DNA of 15,760 bases from JBGPHT01 sp041484525 (GTDB lineage Bacteria; Acidobacteriota; Terriglobia; Bryobacterales; Bryobacteraceae), in the NCBI GenBank assembly GCA_041484525.1, contig JBGPHT010000178.1, positions 1 to 15,760 of the forward strand, given 5' to 3'. Of this stretch, positions 1 to 6,944 are shown piece by piece; the first letter of the stretch is position 1; every line of letters begins with the position of its first letter. The notes under the pieces were generated by a model that did no database searches, had not been told where the DNA came from, and worked only from the letters and a program-made list of their open reading frames with translations. Made by a program: the position numbers and the translations under genes.

Positions 1-85
1 GGGTCTGAACAACAAAGCCAAAGTCACTATGAGAAGATCCTATGGGTTCCGAACCTTCCGAGTCACCGAACTGGCACTCTATCAT

Positions 86-688
86 TCACTTGGCAAACTG
101 CCCGAGCCAGAACTCACCCACAGATTTTTCTGACGAATCATCCTTATTATTTGGTTCACTTCGCAACCGGAAGTCATATCCGCACCCAAAACGTGTCGTG
201 TTCTCCACCAGATAGCCTTTGAATTCAGGAAGGTCCGCCTGAACTGACTCAAAATACTGTTCCGCAGCAAGGCCAGTAATCAGCCGCTGCGCAAAGGCCG
301 ACGCACGCTCGTCCTGTGGTTCCGTAGGTACAATCTCGCTCCACACGCTTTCGTCATATCCGAAAAATGACTTGACCAAACCGGTGAAAGATTCGAAGTC
401 GAGATCATTGTATTCTTCAAACACAGTGAGGCAGTAGTCACGGGTCCGGCGCTTGTGCCATCCCTGTCGCCCATTCGGGAACAAAGGATCAAACTCGTCG
501 CGGTAGTTCTTTATGGACGCGGGCTTTGATCCTAAGGCATACCCGATGACATTGAATGCTTCCACGAAGCTTTCAAAGCCGAGCTTCTTCAAACCGAGCA
601 AATCGTACTTGGAGAGATACAAACCCGCCAAGATCAGTTTCTCCCTGGTTGCGATTTTCACTCGGTCGAAGCGGTCACGAGCCCTCAA
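86..688 (-). CDS. Restriction-endonuclease-like N-terminal region, conserved hypothetical
   Basis: A 200-residue, largely helical soluble protein with no signal peptide or membrane segment. The region around residues 12-75 (EKLILAGLYLSKYD, then FNVIGYALG, then NYRDEFDPLF, then GWHKR) resembles, from memory, the front module of restriction-endonuclease or DUF3883-like proteins. In those, a motif like the NTTRFGCGYDFRL seen near residues 164-176 is followed by a nuclease E-x-K strand. Here the chain ends about 30 residues later with no E-x-K, so it may be truncated or the nuclease part may be missing. The start is a TTG at 688: a GGAG sits 7 bases upstream, which an alternative GTG at 661 lacks. 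It lies 146 bp downstream of the sulfatase-like gene on the same strand. Function is not established from sequence; an isolated restriction-type remnant is an inference. Confidence 0.6.
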   Translation of the reverse strand: MRARDRFDRVKIATREKLILAGLYLSKYDLLGLKKLGFESFVEAFNVIGYALGSKPASIKNYRDEFDPLFPNGRQGWHKRRTRDYCLTVFEEYNDLDFESFTGLVKSFFGYDESVWSEIVPTEPQDERASAFAQRLITGLAAEQYFESVQADLPEFKGYLVENTTRFGCGYDFRLRSEPNNKDDSSEKSVGEFWLGQFAK

Positions 689-834
689 TCATCTGCTCCG
701 AATCGTTCTATCATCCTGTGTCTCGTGCTGCCCAGATGCTGAACCAAAGCGTTGAGAAGAATATTATAGCCCGCCGCTGCCTTCATCGATTTCTCACCCA
801 ACCCGCAGACTCCGCGGAAGACACAATTGTCTTC
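689..834. other. Intergenic gap with a hairpin beyond the sulfatase-like gene
   Basis: No convincing gene is seen between the two minus-strand genes. Immediately after the sulfatase-like stop codon there is a perfect 7-bp inverted repeat (GAAGACA at 817-823, TGTCTTC at 828-834) with a 4-base loop. On the minus strand no T-run follows, so it could be an mRNA 3'-end stabiliser or a weak, Rho-dependent stop rather than an intrinsic terminator. Confidence 0.4.
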
Positions 835-3306
835 TCACTTCGGCGGTTGGAATTTATAGAACGCGTTGATCTCTGCAATACCCTTCCGCACCATCTCTTC
901 ACCCTTCTCCCGCTGCTGCGCGCTCATGGTCCCGGCGGAGTAGCGAGCGTCCGAGATATCGAAGTAAGAATCCTTATAGTTCACGGCGTCGAAGACGGCT
1001 AGCGACCGGCCGCCGTCGCCGAGGATGCCCCAGACGGCGGCGTAGCTGGCGGCAATCAGGTACTCGCTCTTGCGCGTGGCCTGCAGTTCGGCGGCGGTCT
1101 CGACGATCAGCGGGCGCCCGTAGAAGTCGGCCTTCACCGTGGGTTTGTGGCCGAGAAGGTAGTAGAGGGTTGGCGTCACGTCGCTCTGGAACGCAACCGC
1201 CTTCGCATCGATGTGCATCGCCTGATATTGCTTCGGCAGGTGGACCAGCAGCGGGATCCGCACCACCTCCGGCACCAATGTGTAAGCGTGGCCCCAGCGG
1301 CCGTCTTCGCCAAGTGAATCTCCGTGATCGGCAGTGAGCACGACGATGCTGTTGTCGTAAAGCCCGTGCACTTTCAGGTATTGAATGAAGCCGCCGAAGC
1401 AGCCGTCGAAACGCCGCACGCGGGAAGCGTAGGGCGGGTAGAAGCCGGGGTAGGCGCCGCCGTCGATCACGGTGGTCTTTTCGCGGTTGATCACCGAGAT
1501 GTGAATGTCCTGCGGCTGCGTGTAGGCGAACGCCGGACCGTCGCCAGGGGCTCTCTGGTCCAGCTTGGACTGCAGATCCGACAGCGACGAGCAGAGCCGG
1601 TAATCCATGCCCGAAGTGGTGGAGTCCAGTTCCACCTGGTTCTCGGTGGGCTGCACAATGACACGCAGGATCGCATCCATGCTGATGTAGCTGCGATATT
1701 TCTCGGCCTCCAGCAGTTTCTCCAGCGCATTCATGGGATAGAACGGCGTCACATACTGCTTGTGCAGCGTCATGCCGCCGACCCAGATGGAGGGCTCGGC
1801 CAGACCGGTGCCGCCGTAGCGCGTGTAGGCATTCCGGAAGATGACGCTCTCCTGGGCGAACGAGTCGATCCCGGGGGTGAACGTGACGGCGGAGTTGTAC
1901 GCGCCGATATAGTCGCGCCGGAAGCTGTCGATCGTGATGATGAAGATGTGCGGCTTGAAGCCGGTGCCGGGCGTGAGCGGTCCGGCCAAATCGACGTTCA
2001 CCGGCGCGGTGGGAACAGAGCGCGGGATATTCGTATTCTGCGTCAGGAATTTGTAGAACGAATCGTCCTTCGGCGGCGCCGAGAGGGCGTCGCGAATCAG
2101 ACGAAACGAGGCGTCGTAGCCGGCATATTTTTCGATGGCGGTGGAAGTTTTCGGATGCGCGGCTAGCGAGGAGGCGGTGAGGCGATAGCCGCTCATGATC
2201 ATCGCGGTCCAGAACAGGAGCGTGAAGCGTTTGTCGGCAACGCCGCGCAGGCGGGGCGTCATGGTAAAGAGCGCCGCGAAACTCAGGACCCAGATGACGC
2301 TCGCCGTCAGTTTCTGAAACATGTAGTTCCAGTCCATGATGGCGGTGTTGACAGCCAGGGTTCCCGCGAGCAGGCCGAGGGGGATGAGCGACAGCGGATA
2401 TAGCCAGCGGCGCCGTGCGATGGGAATGGTGACGGGCGAAAGGGCCAACGCCAAACCGCCGATGGGACCACGATCCGGGCGCCAGAGACGCACCCCCATG
2501 CCGGCGATGCAGCCCACCAGCGCCAGGGCCAGTGTGGCGGCATAGGTGTCGGCGAGGCTCCCCTCGAACGAGATCGGACGAAAGACGAGCGATCGCACCA
2601 GCGAATAGCCGATGCCGGCGGTGATGAAATTACAAAGGACGTACTCGACGGCGGAAGGGCGTGGTGTCAGGCTCGCAATCGAGCGCGCCACATTCAGAGC
2701 CGCGAACAGAACGCCGAAGATCAGCATGTGGCACAGCAGAGTCGCGAGAGCTACCGAGATTCGGTCCGTACGTGACCAATCGACGCTGGTGCGGTAGCAG
2801 AAAATGCAGCCGTAGACCAGGGAGACGAAGACCGCGGTTTCCCAGGCAGTGCGGAAAATGCGCCGGTCGTCTTCGCGGTGGTAGTCGTCCCATTCGATGC
2901 GCGGGAAGTTGCCGGCAAAGTCGATGGCGACGATCCAGAGCAGGGGAACCAGCGCGGCCATCGACCACCAGAAGCTGCTCACGTCGTTGCGCAGCGTCGC
3001 CATCACGGGGAAGAATTGCAGCAGGATTCCGGCGACGATTTGCGCCGCGGTGAAGGCAAGCGTGAGCCAGCGGGTGCGCGGCCGGCGGAAATCCGGGACC
3101 AGCGTCGCCAGGGCGACGGCCAGCGCGATCCAGTAGATTTTCGAGTGTATCTTGCCGAAGGTGATGAGCCACGGCAGCAGCCCGCCCTTGTGGACCTGCT
3201 GGTACGTGAACGGAATGTACGCCAGCAGCGCGAACAGCGAGGAGAGCAGGATGAAGCCGATGACGCACACGCGCGCCAGGGTGAATAGCAATCGAAGCAT
3301 TCTCAT
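835..3306 (-). CDS. Polytopic inner-membrane sulfatase / phosphoglycerol-transferase-like enzyme
   Basis: An 823-residue protein with two halves. Residues 1-385 hold about ten hydrophobic helices (for example 8-30, 55-70, 80-102, 112-130, 155-172, 185-208, 222-240, 255-272, 300-322, 335-348). Residues 450-823 form a periplasmic alkaline-phosphatase/sulfatase-fold domain. Metal-site motifs are visible: IITID with D460, TADHGDS with D660 and H661, and WGHAY with H673. The nucleophile region reads YGGTGLAEPS (T500 to S506). It lacks the C-x-P-x-R of classical sulfatases, so a Thr nucleophile as in LtaS-type lipoteichoic-acid synthases or phosphoethanolamine transferases is plausible. The ATG at 3304-3306 overlaps the previous gene's TGA (ATGA), implying translational coupling; a second ATG at 3300 is possible. 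Expected role: hydrolysis or transfer of a sulfate or phospho-group on a surface glycan or lipid. The substrate is unknown. Confidence 0.85.
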   Translation of the reverse strand: MRMLRLLFTLARVCVIGFILLSSLFALLAYIPFTYQQVHKGGLLPWLITFGKIHSKIYWIALAVALATLVPDFRRPRTRWLTLAFTAAQIVAGILLQFFPVMATLRNDVSSFWWSMAALVPLLWIVAIDFAGNFPRIEWDDYHREDDRRIFRTAWETAVFVSLVYGCIFCYRTSVDWSRTDRISVALATLLCHMLIFGVLFAALNVARSIASLTPRPSAVEYVLCNFITAGIGYSLVRSLVFRPISFEGSLADTYAATLALALVGCIAGMGVRLWRPDRGPIGGLALALSPVTIPIARRRWLYPLSLIPLGLLAGTLAVNTAIMDWNYMFQKLTASVIWVLSFAALFTMTPRLRGVADKRFTLLFWTAMIMSGYRLTASSLAAHPKTSTAIEKYAGYDASFRLIRDALSAPPKDDSFYKFLTQNTNIPRSVPTAPVNVDLAGPLTPGTGFKPHIFIITIDSFRRDYIGAYNSAVTFTPGIDSFAQESVIFRNAYTRYGGTGLAEPSIWVGGMTLHKQYVTPFYPMNALEKLLEAEKYRSYISMDAILRVIVQPTENQVELDSTTSGMDYRLCSSLSDLQSKLDQRAPGDGPAFAYTQPQDIHISVINREKTTVIDGGAYPGFYPPYASRVRRFDGCFGGFIQYLKVHGLYDNSIVVLTADHGDSLGEDGRWGHAYTLVPEVVRIPLLVHLPKQYQAMHIDAKAVAFQSDVTPTLYYLLGHKPTVKADFYGRPLIVETAAELQATRKSEYLIAASYAAVWGILGDGGRSLAVFDAVNYKDSYFDISDARYSAGTMSAQQREKGEEMVRKGIAEINAFYKFQPPK

Positions 3307-4211
3307 CGGCGCCTCCGCGAGAGCGCGCTCAGCCGCGTGGTGGCCTCTTCGTTGTCCGGCGAGATATCGAGCGCGCGGTTGTATCGCAGGATCGCCTCGG
3401 CGGTGTGGCCCTGGGACTCCTCGATTCGGCCCATGATCAGGTAGTAATCCGCATAGCCTTTGGTGAACGAGGCGCCCTTCGTCAGGTACTGCTTGGCCTG
3501 GACCAGGTTGCCCTCCCGCCACGCCACGATGCCCGCCACCAGCAGCGCGTCCACGTTGTTGGGGGAATCCTCGAGCGCGCCGAGGATCAGTTTCTTGGCC
3601 TCTTTTTGCCGTCCCTGGCGAAGGTCGACGCGCGCCAGGCCGACGCGGCAGTCCATGTTGTGGGGGCGACGCGCGACCATGGCGCGGTAGATCGCGTCGG
3701 CCTTCTTCAGGTTCCCCGTCATTTCGAAGGCATGACCCAGGAAGAAGTTCGAGTCGGAATCTTCTGGATCGAGCGCCAGACAGCGCTCGAAGGCGTCGAT
3801 CGCGTCCGCGTGGCGGTCCTGTTTCCAATACGCGAGCCCGATGTCCGGACATGCTTCCCAGGCCAGCGGCGCGTACGTCAGGAATTTCTCCCAATACTCA
3901 GCTTCCTCTTTGTAGCGCTCCATGCGGTGGTTGATCTCGGCCAGAGTTTTGATGTAGAGGTAATTTTCCGGCCACGCATTGTACAGCTTGAGGGCAGGCA
4001 CCATCGCCTGTTGGTCTTTCCCGGTCGCCAGCAGCTTGCGCGTCTGGGCCAGCAAATCACGCGACTCTTCGGTCGACAGGCCGCCCTGTTGCACGGCGAC
4101 GGCGGAGCTGCCCAGGCGCGGAATGTTGCGGTTCATGAGCAGATCCACGAACAGAAACACCACGAACGCCGGAGGCAGAATCCGCGCGACGGCGGTGAGT
4201 ACGAGCCGCAT
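3303..4211 (-). CDS. Membrane-anchored tetratricopeptide-repeat protein
   Basis: A 302-residue protein with one N-terminal hydrophobic segment (residues about 8-26, ILPPAFVVFLFVDLL), then a Ser/Thr/Gln-rich linker. TPR-like helical pairs follow from about 45 to 295. The clearest units are at 120-150 (GLAYWKQDRHADAIDAFERC with A-L-DP), 154-184, 188-218, 222-250 and 254-286 (GRIEESQGHTAEAILRYNRAL). It probably faces the periplasm as a protein-protein scaffold. Its ATG overlaps the stop of the upstream YaiO-type gene by one base (TGATG), and its own stop overlaps the next start (ATGA), so the three genes are almost certainly co-translated. The 1-TM + TPR layout between an outer-membrane barrel and an inner-membrane enzyme suggests a bridge between them. 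That is inference from gene order. Confidence 0.85.
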   Translation of the reverse strand: MRLVLTAVARILPPAFVVFLFVDLLMNRNIPRLGSSAVAVQQGGLSTEESRDLLAQTRKLLATGKDQQAMVPALKLYNAWPENYLYIKTLAEINHRMERYKEEAEYWEKFLTYAPLAWEACPDIGLAYWKQDRHADAIDAFERCLALDPEDSDSNFFLGHAFEMTGNLKKADAIYRAMVARRPHNMDCRVGLARVDLRQGRQKEAKKLILGALEDSPNNVDALLVAGIVAWREGNLVQAKQYLTKGASFTKGYADYYLIMGRIEESQGHTAEAILRYNRALDISPDNEEATTRLSALSRRRR

Positions 4212-5425
4212 CAGAAGCGATAGCCGAACGTGCCTTCCAGGGTGTAGTGGTTGATCGTCACGTCGCGGAAGCGCTGCTCGATCGCCAGGCCGGCCAAGCC
4301 GCTAAACACCCAGCGGCCTGCGAGCGATTTCTTGAATTCCACATACCCGGAGGAGGCTTTCAGAGTCTCGAGATCCTGGCGGCTGCGCGGATCGAAGGGC
4401 GAAGGTCCGGTGCCCACGTGGAAGCCGATGTAGTCGCCGCTGCTGCCGATGAAACGCCGCGCCGTGCCGCTGACGGAGTGCGTCTCGCCCAGCGCATCCG
4501 GCGTCAGGAAGAAACGTGCGGTGAAGAGCCAGTTCCCTTTGTATTTTCCGAGCGAGCCGGTGTACATGTTGGTTATGTCGGAAAAGGAAAACCCGCGGTA
4601 TCCGCCCGAGACTTCAAAGCCATGCGGCAGCGATTGAAAGATTTCTGCCCCGATGCGCCGGCGCGGATAGAGGGTGGCGTCGTAGGAGTAGCCGAATCCG
4701 ACGTAGCCGTATGTCCCCTTGCGGATGTGCGGATAGAAGCTGACTTCGGCGATGTTGCTGTGGTCGCCGAACCGCCGGGCGCGCGAGAACGTGGCGATCA
4801 CGCTTCCCAGGGGTGTGGCGCGCTTCAGGCTCATCTGCGTTTCGTTCCAGGCGCCGCCGCCGCCCTTGAACCAGTCATAGGTGTGGCTCCAGGAGACCCT
4901 CCACTGGCTGATCGATTCCCGCAGGCTGCGCTCCGTGGACAGCGCCTGCCGGTCGCTGGGATCGATCGCGAGAAGCCGGTGGACCACGTCCAGAGCCTCG
5001 CGTTCCCGGTTCTGTGCGCGTAAGGCGCGGGCCTGCGCCAACAACAGAGTGGTGTTCTGTTGTTTTCGCGTGAGCGCTTCGGCGGCGATCTTTTCGGCAC
5101 GGTCGGGATGGTCGGACCACATCTCGACGTTGATGAGCGCCTGGATGGCGTCGGTGTAATCGGGATGGGTGGAAAGCACATACTCGAGCTGCTGCCGGGC
5201 CTCGTCGTAGCGGCCCTCCCAGGAGAGGATCAGGCCGCAAAGGAGGCGCGCGTCGGGATCGCCTGGCGATTCCGTGAGACGGTCGGCCAGCATACGGAGA
5301 GCTTCCGGCCGGTGGCCGCTGGTGGCCAAGGCACGGGCGTCAGTCAGCACGTCCTCCGCCCGCGCTACGCCGGCAAACACCACCACGGCGCAGAGCATGA
5401 AGGCGGTTCTGAAGACACTTCTCAC
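4211..5425 (-). CDS. YaiO-type outer-membrane beta-barrel protein with TPR domain
   Basis: A 404-residue exported protein. Residues 1-23 form a signal peptide (hydrophobic core MLCAVVVFAGV, cleavage near ARA-ED). Residues about 25-165 are TPR-like helices (GHRPEALRMLADRL, GRYDEARQQLEYVL, DHPDRAEKIAAEAL, REREALDVVHRLLA). Residues about 175-404 are alternating aromatic/polar strands and end in a C-terminal phenylalanine (GTFGYRF), the usual sorting signal for outer-membrane barrels. This two-domain order matches the YaiO family of outer-membrane proteins, often found near exopolysaccharide genes. The start is a GTG at 5425 supported by GAGGAG 8 bases upstream. It is the first gene of a three-gene overlapping operon, so upstream signals at 5426-5652 probably control all three. 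A role as surface-polymer export or assembly channel is inferred. Confidence 0.85.
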   Translation of the reverse strand: MRSVFRTAFMLCAVVVFAGVARAEDVLTDARALATSGHRPEALRMLADRLTESPGDPDARLLCGLILSWEGRYDEARQQLEYVLSTHPDYTDAIQALINVEMWSDHPDRAEKIAAEALTRKQQNTTLLLAQARALRAQNREREALDVVHRLLAIDPSDRQALSTERSLRESISQWRVSWSHTYDWFKGGGGAWNETQMSLKRATPLGSVIATFSRARRFGDHSNIAEVSFYPHIRKGTYGYVGFGYSYDATLYPRRRIGAEIFQSLPHGFEVSGGYRGFSFSDITNMYTGSLGKYKGNWLFTARFFLTPDALGETHSVSGTARRFIGSSGDYIGFHVGTGPSPFDPRSRQDLETLKASSGYVEFKKSLAGRWVFSGLAGLAIEQRFRDVTINHYTLEGTFGYRF

Positions 5426-5474
5426 GTGGATTACTCCTCGTGGAATTCTGCGCCGCCGGGGGCCGTTCGATCCA

Positions 5475-5503
5475 GCCGTATTTGGTTAGGGTGCAAATAC
5501 GGC
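5475..5503. promoter_or_regulatory. Perfect 10-bp inverted repeat in the leader of the YaiO-type operon
   Basis: GCCGTATTTG (5475-5484) and CAAATACGGC (5494-5503) are exact reverse complements separated by 9 bases. The element sits 50-78 bases upstream of the GTG start of the barrel gene. On the minus strand no T-run follows, so it is not a typical terminator. It could be a transcription-factor operator or an RNA hairpin in the 5' leader. Confidence 0.6.
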
Positions 5504-5562
5504 CGGGGTGGGCGAGAGATTGTTAGCTAGAGTTATGAAAGTACTGATATGGGCACTGCATT

Positions 5563-5577
5563 TGCGGGAGTCCCGCA
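5563..5577. repeat. Palindrome copy 1, candidate operator
   Basis: TGCGGGAGTCCCGCA: 7-base arms exactly complementary around a single central base. An identical copy lies at 5616-5630, 53 bp away start to start, close to five helical turns. Both lie upstream of the minus-strand YaiO-type operon. Paired dyads on one DNA face are typical of dimeric-repressor operators. A one-base loop argues against an RNA hairpin role. Confidence 0.65.
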
Positions 5578-5615
5578 GAAAAGCCGGTCTTACTGCCGTG
5601 CTTTCAACGAAAGTT

Positions 5616-5630
5616 TGCGGGAGTCCCGCA
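5616..5630. repeat. Palindrome copy 2, candidate operator
   Basis: The same 15-mer as at 5563-5577. In this copy the symmetry extends to 17 bp (TTGCGGGA, central G, TCCCGCAA). Both copies share the preceding TT. It sits 23 bases beyond the stop codon of the secreted Gly/Pro-rich gene, so it could lie at or above the operon promoter, or be a REP-like element between the two genes. Confidence 0.65.
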
Positions 5631-5652
5631 AGTATCGCAGCGCGAACCCCAT

Positions 5653-6462
5653 TTAGCGGCGTGACGGCGGTCCAGCGGGGTCGACGCTGCGGCCGTTTTT
5701 CTGCCGCGGGAACAGGCGCTCCACCATCATCGAAGGGACCTGCATGTGGTTGCCCTGCGTTGTGATGAAGTGAAAGACATCGCCCTTTTTCCAATAATTC
5801 GTGACCGAATATATTCCGCCGTTGCTGACAGCGACGACGGCGGGGTATTCATCCAGCACAACCGGATCCTGCGGTGGCATTCGGACGAGGGTATCCTGCG
5901 GCGGCGAAACACTCTGCGATTGTGCCATGCGAATGTCCGGTTGGTTTTCGGCGATCGTAATGACAGGCGGCGGCGCCACAGGCAGCGGCGGGAATACGAC
6001 CGTCACGTTGGATGGCTGCGGTGGAGCAGATGGCGGACCATAATATGGCGGAGCGTAATAGGAGGGACCATAAGAGTCGCCTGAGTACACGGGAAAAGGC
6101 ACGCCGTAAACACCCTGCCCCGCGAAGGCGCCCCCTCCCCTCGAGCCACCGAACCCACCGAATCTACCGAACCCCGAAAAGGTGCCGGGCGATCCCCAAT
6201 ATACCGGCGTGCCGTTCCAGTGTCCGCTGACCGTTGCCGCCAGGCGCTGCGCGAATGTGGGATAGAGAAACGGGTTCGCCAGAGGTGCCCCAAACACCGG
6301 TTGTTGCACCCGTCCCGGCATCCCGATTGGCGGCCGTCCTCCTGCGGGCGGTCCGCCGTGTTGAGATCCCCCCGGCATCCCGCCGGCCACCCCGCCGCCG
6401 CGGTTCTGCGCCACAGCCGCGCTGCACATGACAGTCAGGAATAATGCCAATGGGAATCGCAC
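5653..6462 (-). CDS. Secreted Gly/Pro/Tyr-rich protein with short C-terminal domain
   Basis: A 269-residue exported protein: signal peptide at 1-19 (MRFPLALFLTVMCSAAVAQ). Residues 20-60 are Gly/Pro-rich, 92-120 a Gly/Phe/Ser-rich stretch (FGRFGGFGG), 125-168 a Tyr/Pro-rich segment, and about 205-252 a compact domain (YPAVVAVSNGGIYSVTNYW, then VFHFITTQGNHMQVP). That domain resembles a short module common at the ends of acidobacterial secreted proteins, by recollection. The start is a GTG at 6462, with AGAGAGG 7 bases upstream. The disordered, aromatic low-complexity body suggests a cell-surface or matrix role, but no enzyme or binding motif is visible. It is divergent from the GlsB gene and separated from the YaiO operon by a 227-bp regulatory-looking gap, so it is probably its own transcript. 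Confidence 0.75.
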   Translation of the reverse strand: MRFPLALFLTVMCSAAVAQNRGGGVAGGMPGGSQHGGPPAGGRPPIGMPGRVQQPVFGAPLANPFLYPTFAQRLAATVSGHWNGTPVYWGSPGTFSGFGRFGGFGGSRGGGAFAGQGVYGVPFPVYSGDSYGPSYYAPPYYGPPSAPPQPSNVTVVFPPLPVAPPPVITIAENQPDIRMAQSQSVSPPQDTLVRMPPQDPVVLDEYPAVVAVSNGGIYSVTNYWKKGDVFHFITTQGNHMQVPSMMVERLFPRQKNGRSVDPAGPPSRR

Positions 6463-6676
6463 GCGAACACCTCTCTACGGAGGCTCGATTCCCTCGTGGT
6501 CCGCAGGTTCTAAAATGGGGGGCTTTCGGGGGCTACCGGGACCGGCAATACTACATCCACCGGGCGCGGGAAGCATCCCTAATAACGAGTTCTCTACTAC
6601 GAGTCGCGTTGCGTTTTTGCAGCCGTGAGGAGTTCGCTAAGCGCTCCAACTCGGGCCGACTGAAGGAGGTCGTGCT
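6463..6676. promoter_or_regulatory. Divergent intergenic region between secreted protein and GlsB genes
   Basis: 214 bp that must carry the promoters of two divergent genes. No clear sigma-70 hexamer pair was found. A direct repeat GGGGGCT occurs at 6518-6524 and 6528-6534, exactly 10 bp apart. An alternative sigma factor is possible given the stress-type genes downstream, but none can be named from the sequence. Confidence 0.4.
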
Positions 6677-6928
6677 ATGTCATTTCTTGCGTGGATCGTG
6701 TTGGGTCTATTGGCGGGTTTCATTGGTAGCAAGATCGTGAACAAACAAGGGGAGGGGATTCTTCTCGACATCGTGCTCGGCATAGTGGGCGCGGTCGTCG
6801 GAGGACTTCTGTTCGGCCTCTTTGGGGCTAGCGGTGTAAGTGGCGTGAATCTCCACAGCTTGATTGTGGCTGTCATCGGCGCCGTTGTCGTGCTGTTTGT
6901 CTACCACGCAATTCGCCGCGCCGCTTGA
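6677..6928 (+). CDS. GlsB/YeaQ/YmgE family stress-response membrane protein
   Basis: An 83-residue protein, nearly all membrane: hydrophobic helices at about 4-20 (WIVLGLLAGFIGSKIV), 28-50 (LLDIVLGIVGAVVGGLLFGLFG) and 58-78 (LHSLIVAVIGAVVVLFVYHAI). The Gly pattern GLLAGFIGSKIV and GIVGAVVGG is the hallmark of the transglycosylase-associated (Tag/GlsB/YeaQ) family. These are small inner-membrane proteins commonly induced by acid, osmotic or envelope stress; their biochemical role is unknown. An AGGAGGT ribosome site precedes the ATG. It heads a three-gene plus-strand cluster with a 16-bp gap to the next gene. Confidence 0.92.
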   Translation: MSFLAWIVLGLLAGFIGSKIVNKQGEGILLDIVLGIVGAVVGGLLFGLFGASGVSGVNLHSLIVAVIGAVVVLFVYHAIRRAA

Positions 6929-6944
6929 GGAAAGGAGTTAGGTT

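Noticed and set aside
1..85. Open minus-strand frame starting with ATG directly after the stop at 86
   Set aside because: Only 28 codons are in the window, there is no ribosome site and no recognisable sequence, so a gene cannot be supported.
3307..3894. Upstream extension of the sulfatase-like frame by about 195 residues
   Set aside because: It lies entirely inside the TPR gene in another frame, reads as low-complexity Arg/Gly/Pro sequence, and the ATGA overlap at 3303-3306 gives a better start.
1324..5530. Several long plus-strand open frames opposite the YaiO-TPR-sulfatase operon
   Set aside because: They are Arg/Gly/Val-rich antisense shadows typical of GC-rich coding DNA, without recognisable domains, and overlap well-supported minus-strand genes.
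5563..5630. Twin palindromes as a mini CRISPR array
   Set aside because: Only two copies, perfectly palindromic with a one-base centre, and no cas genes nearby; an operator or REP-like repeat is a better fit.
6474..6507. A tRNA T-arm-like sequence (GGCTCGATTCC) on the plus strand
   Set aside because: The T-stem has a mismatch, no CCA or matching 5' acceptor strand is present, and upstream sequence is the start of a protein gene.
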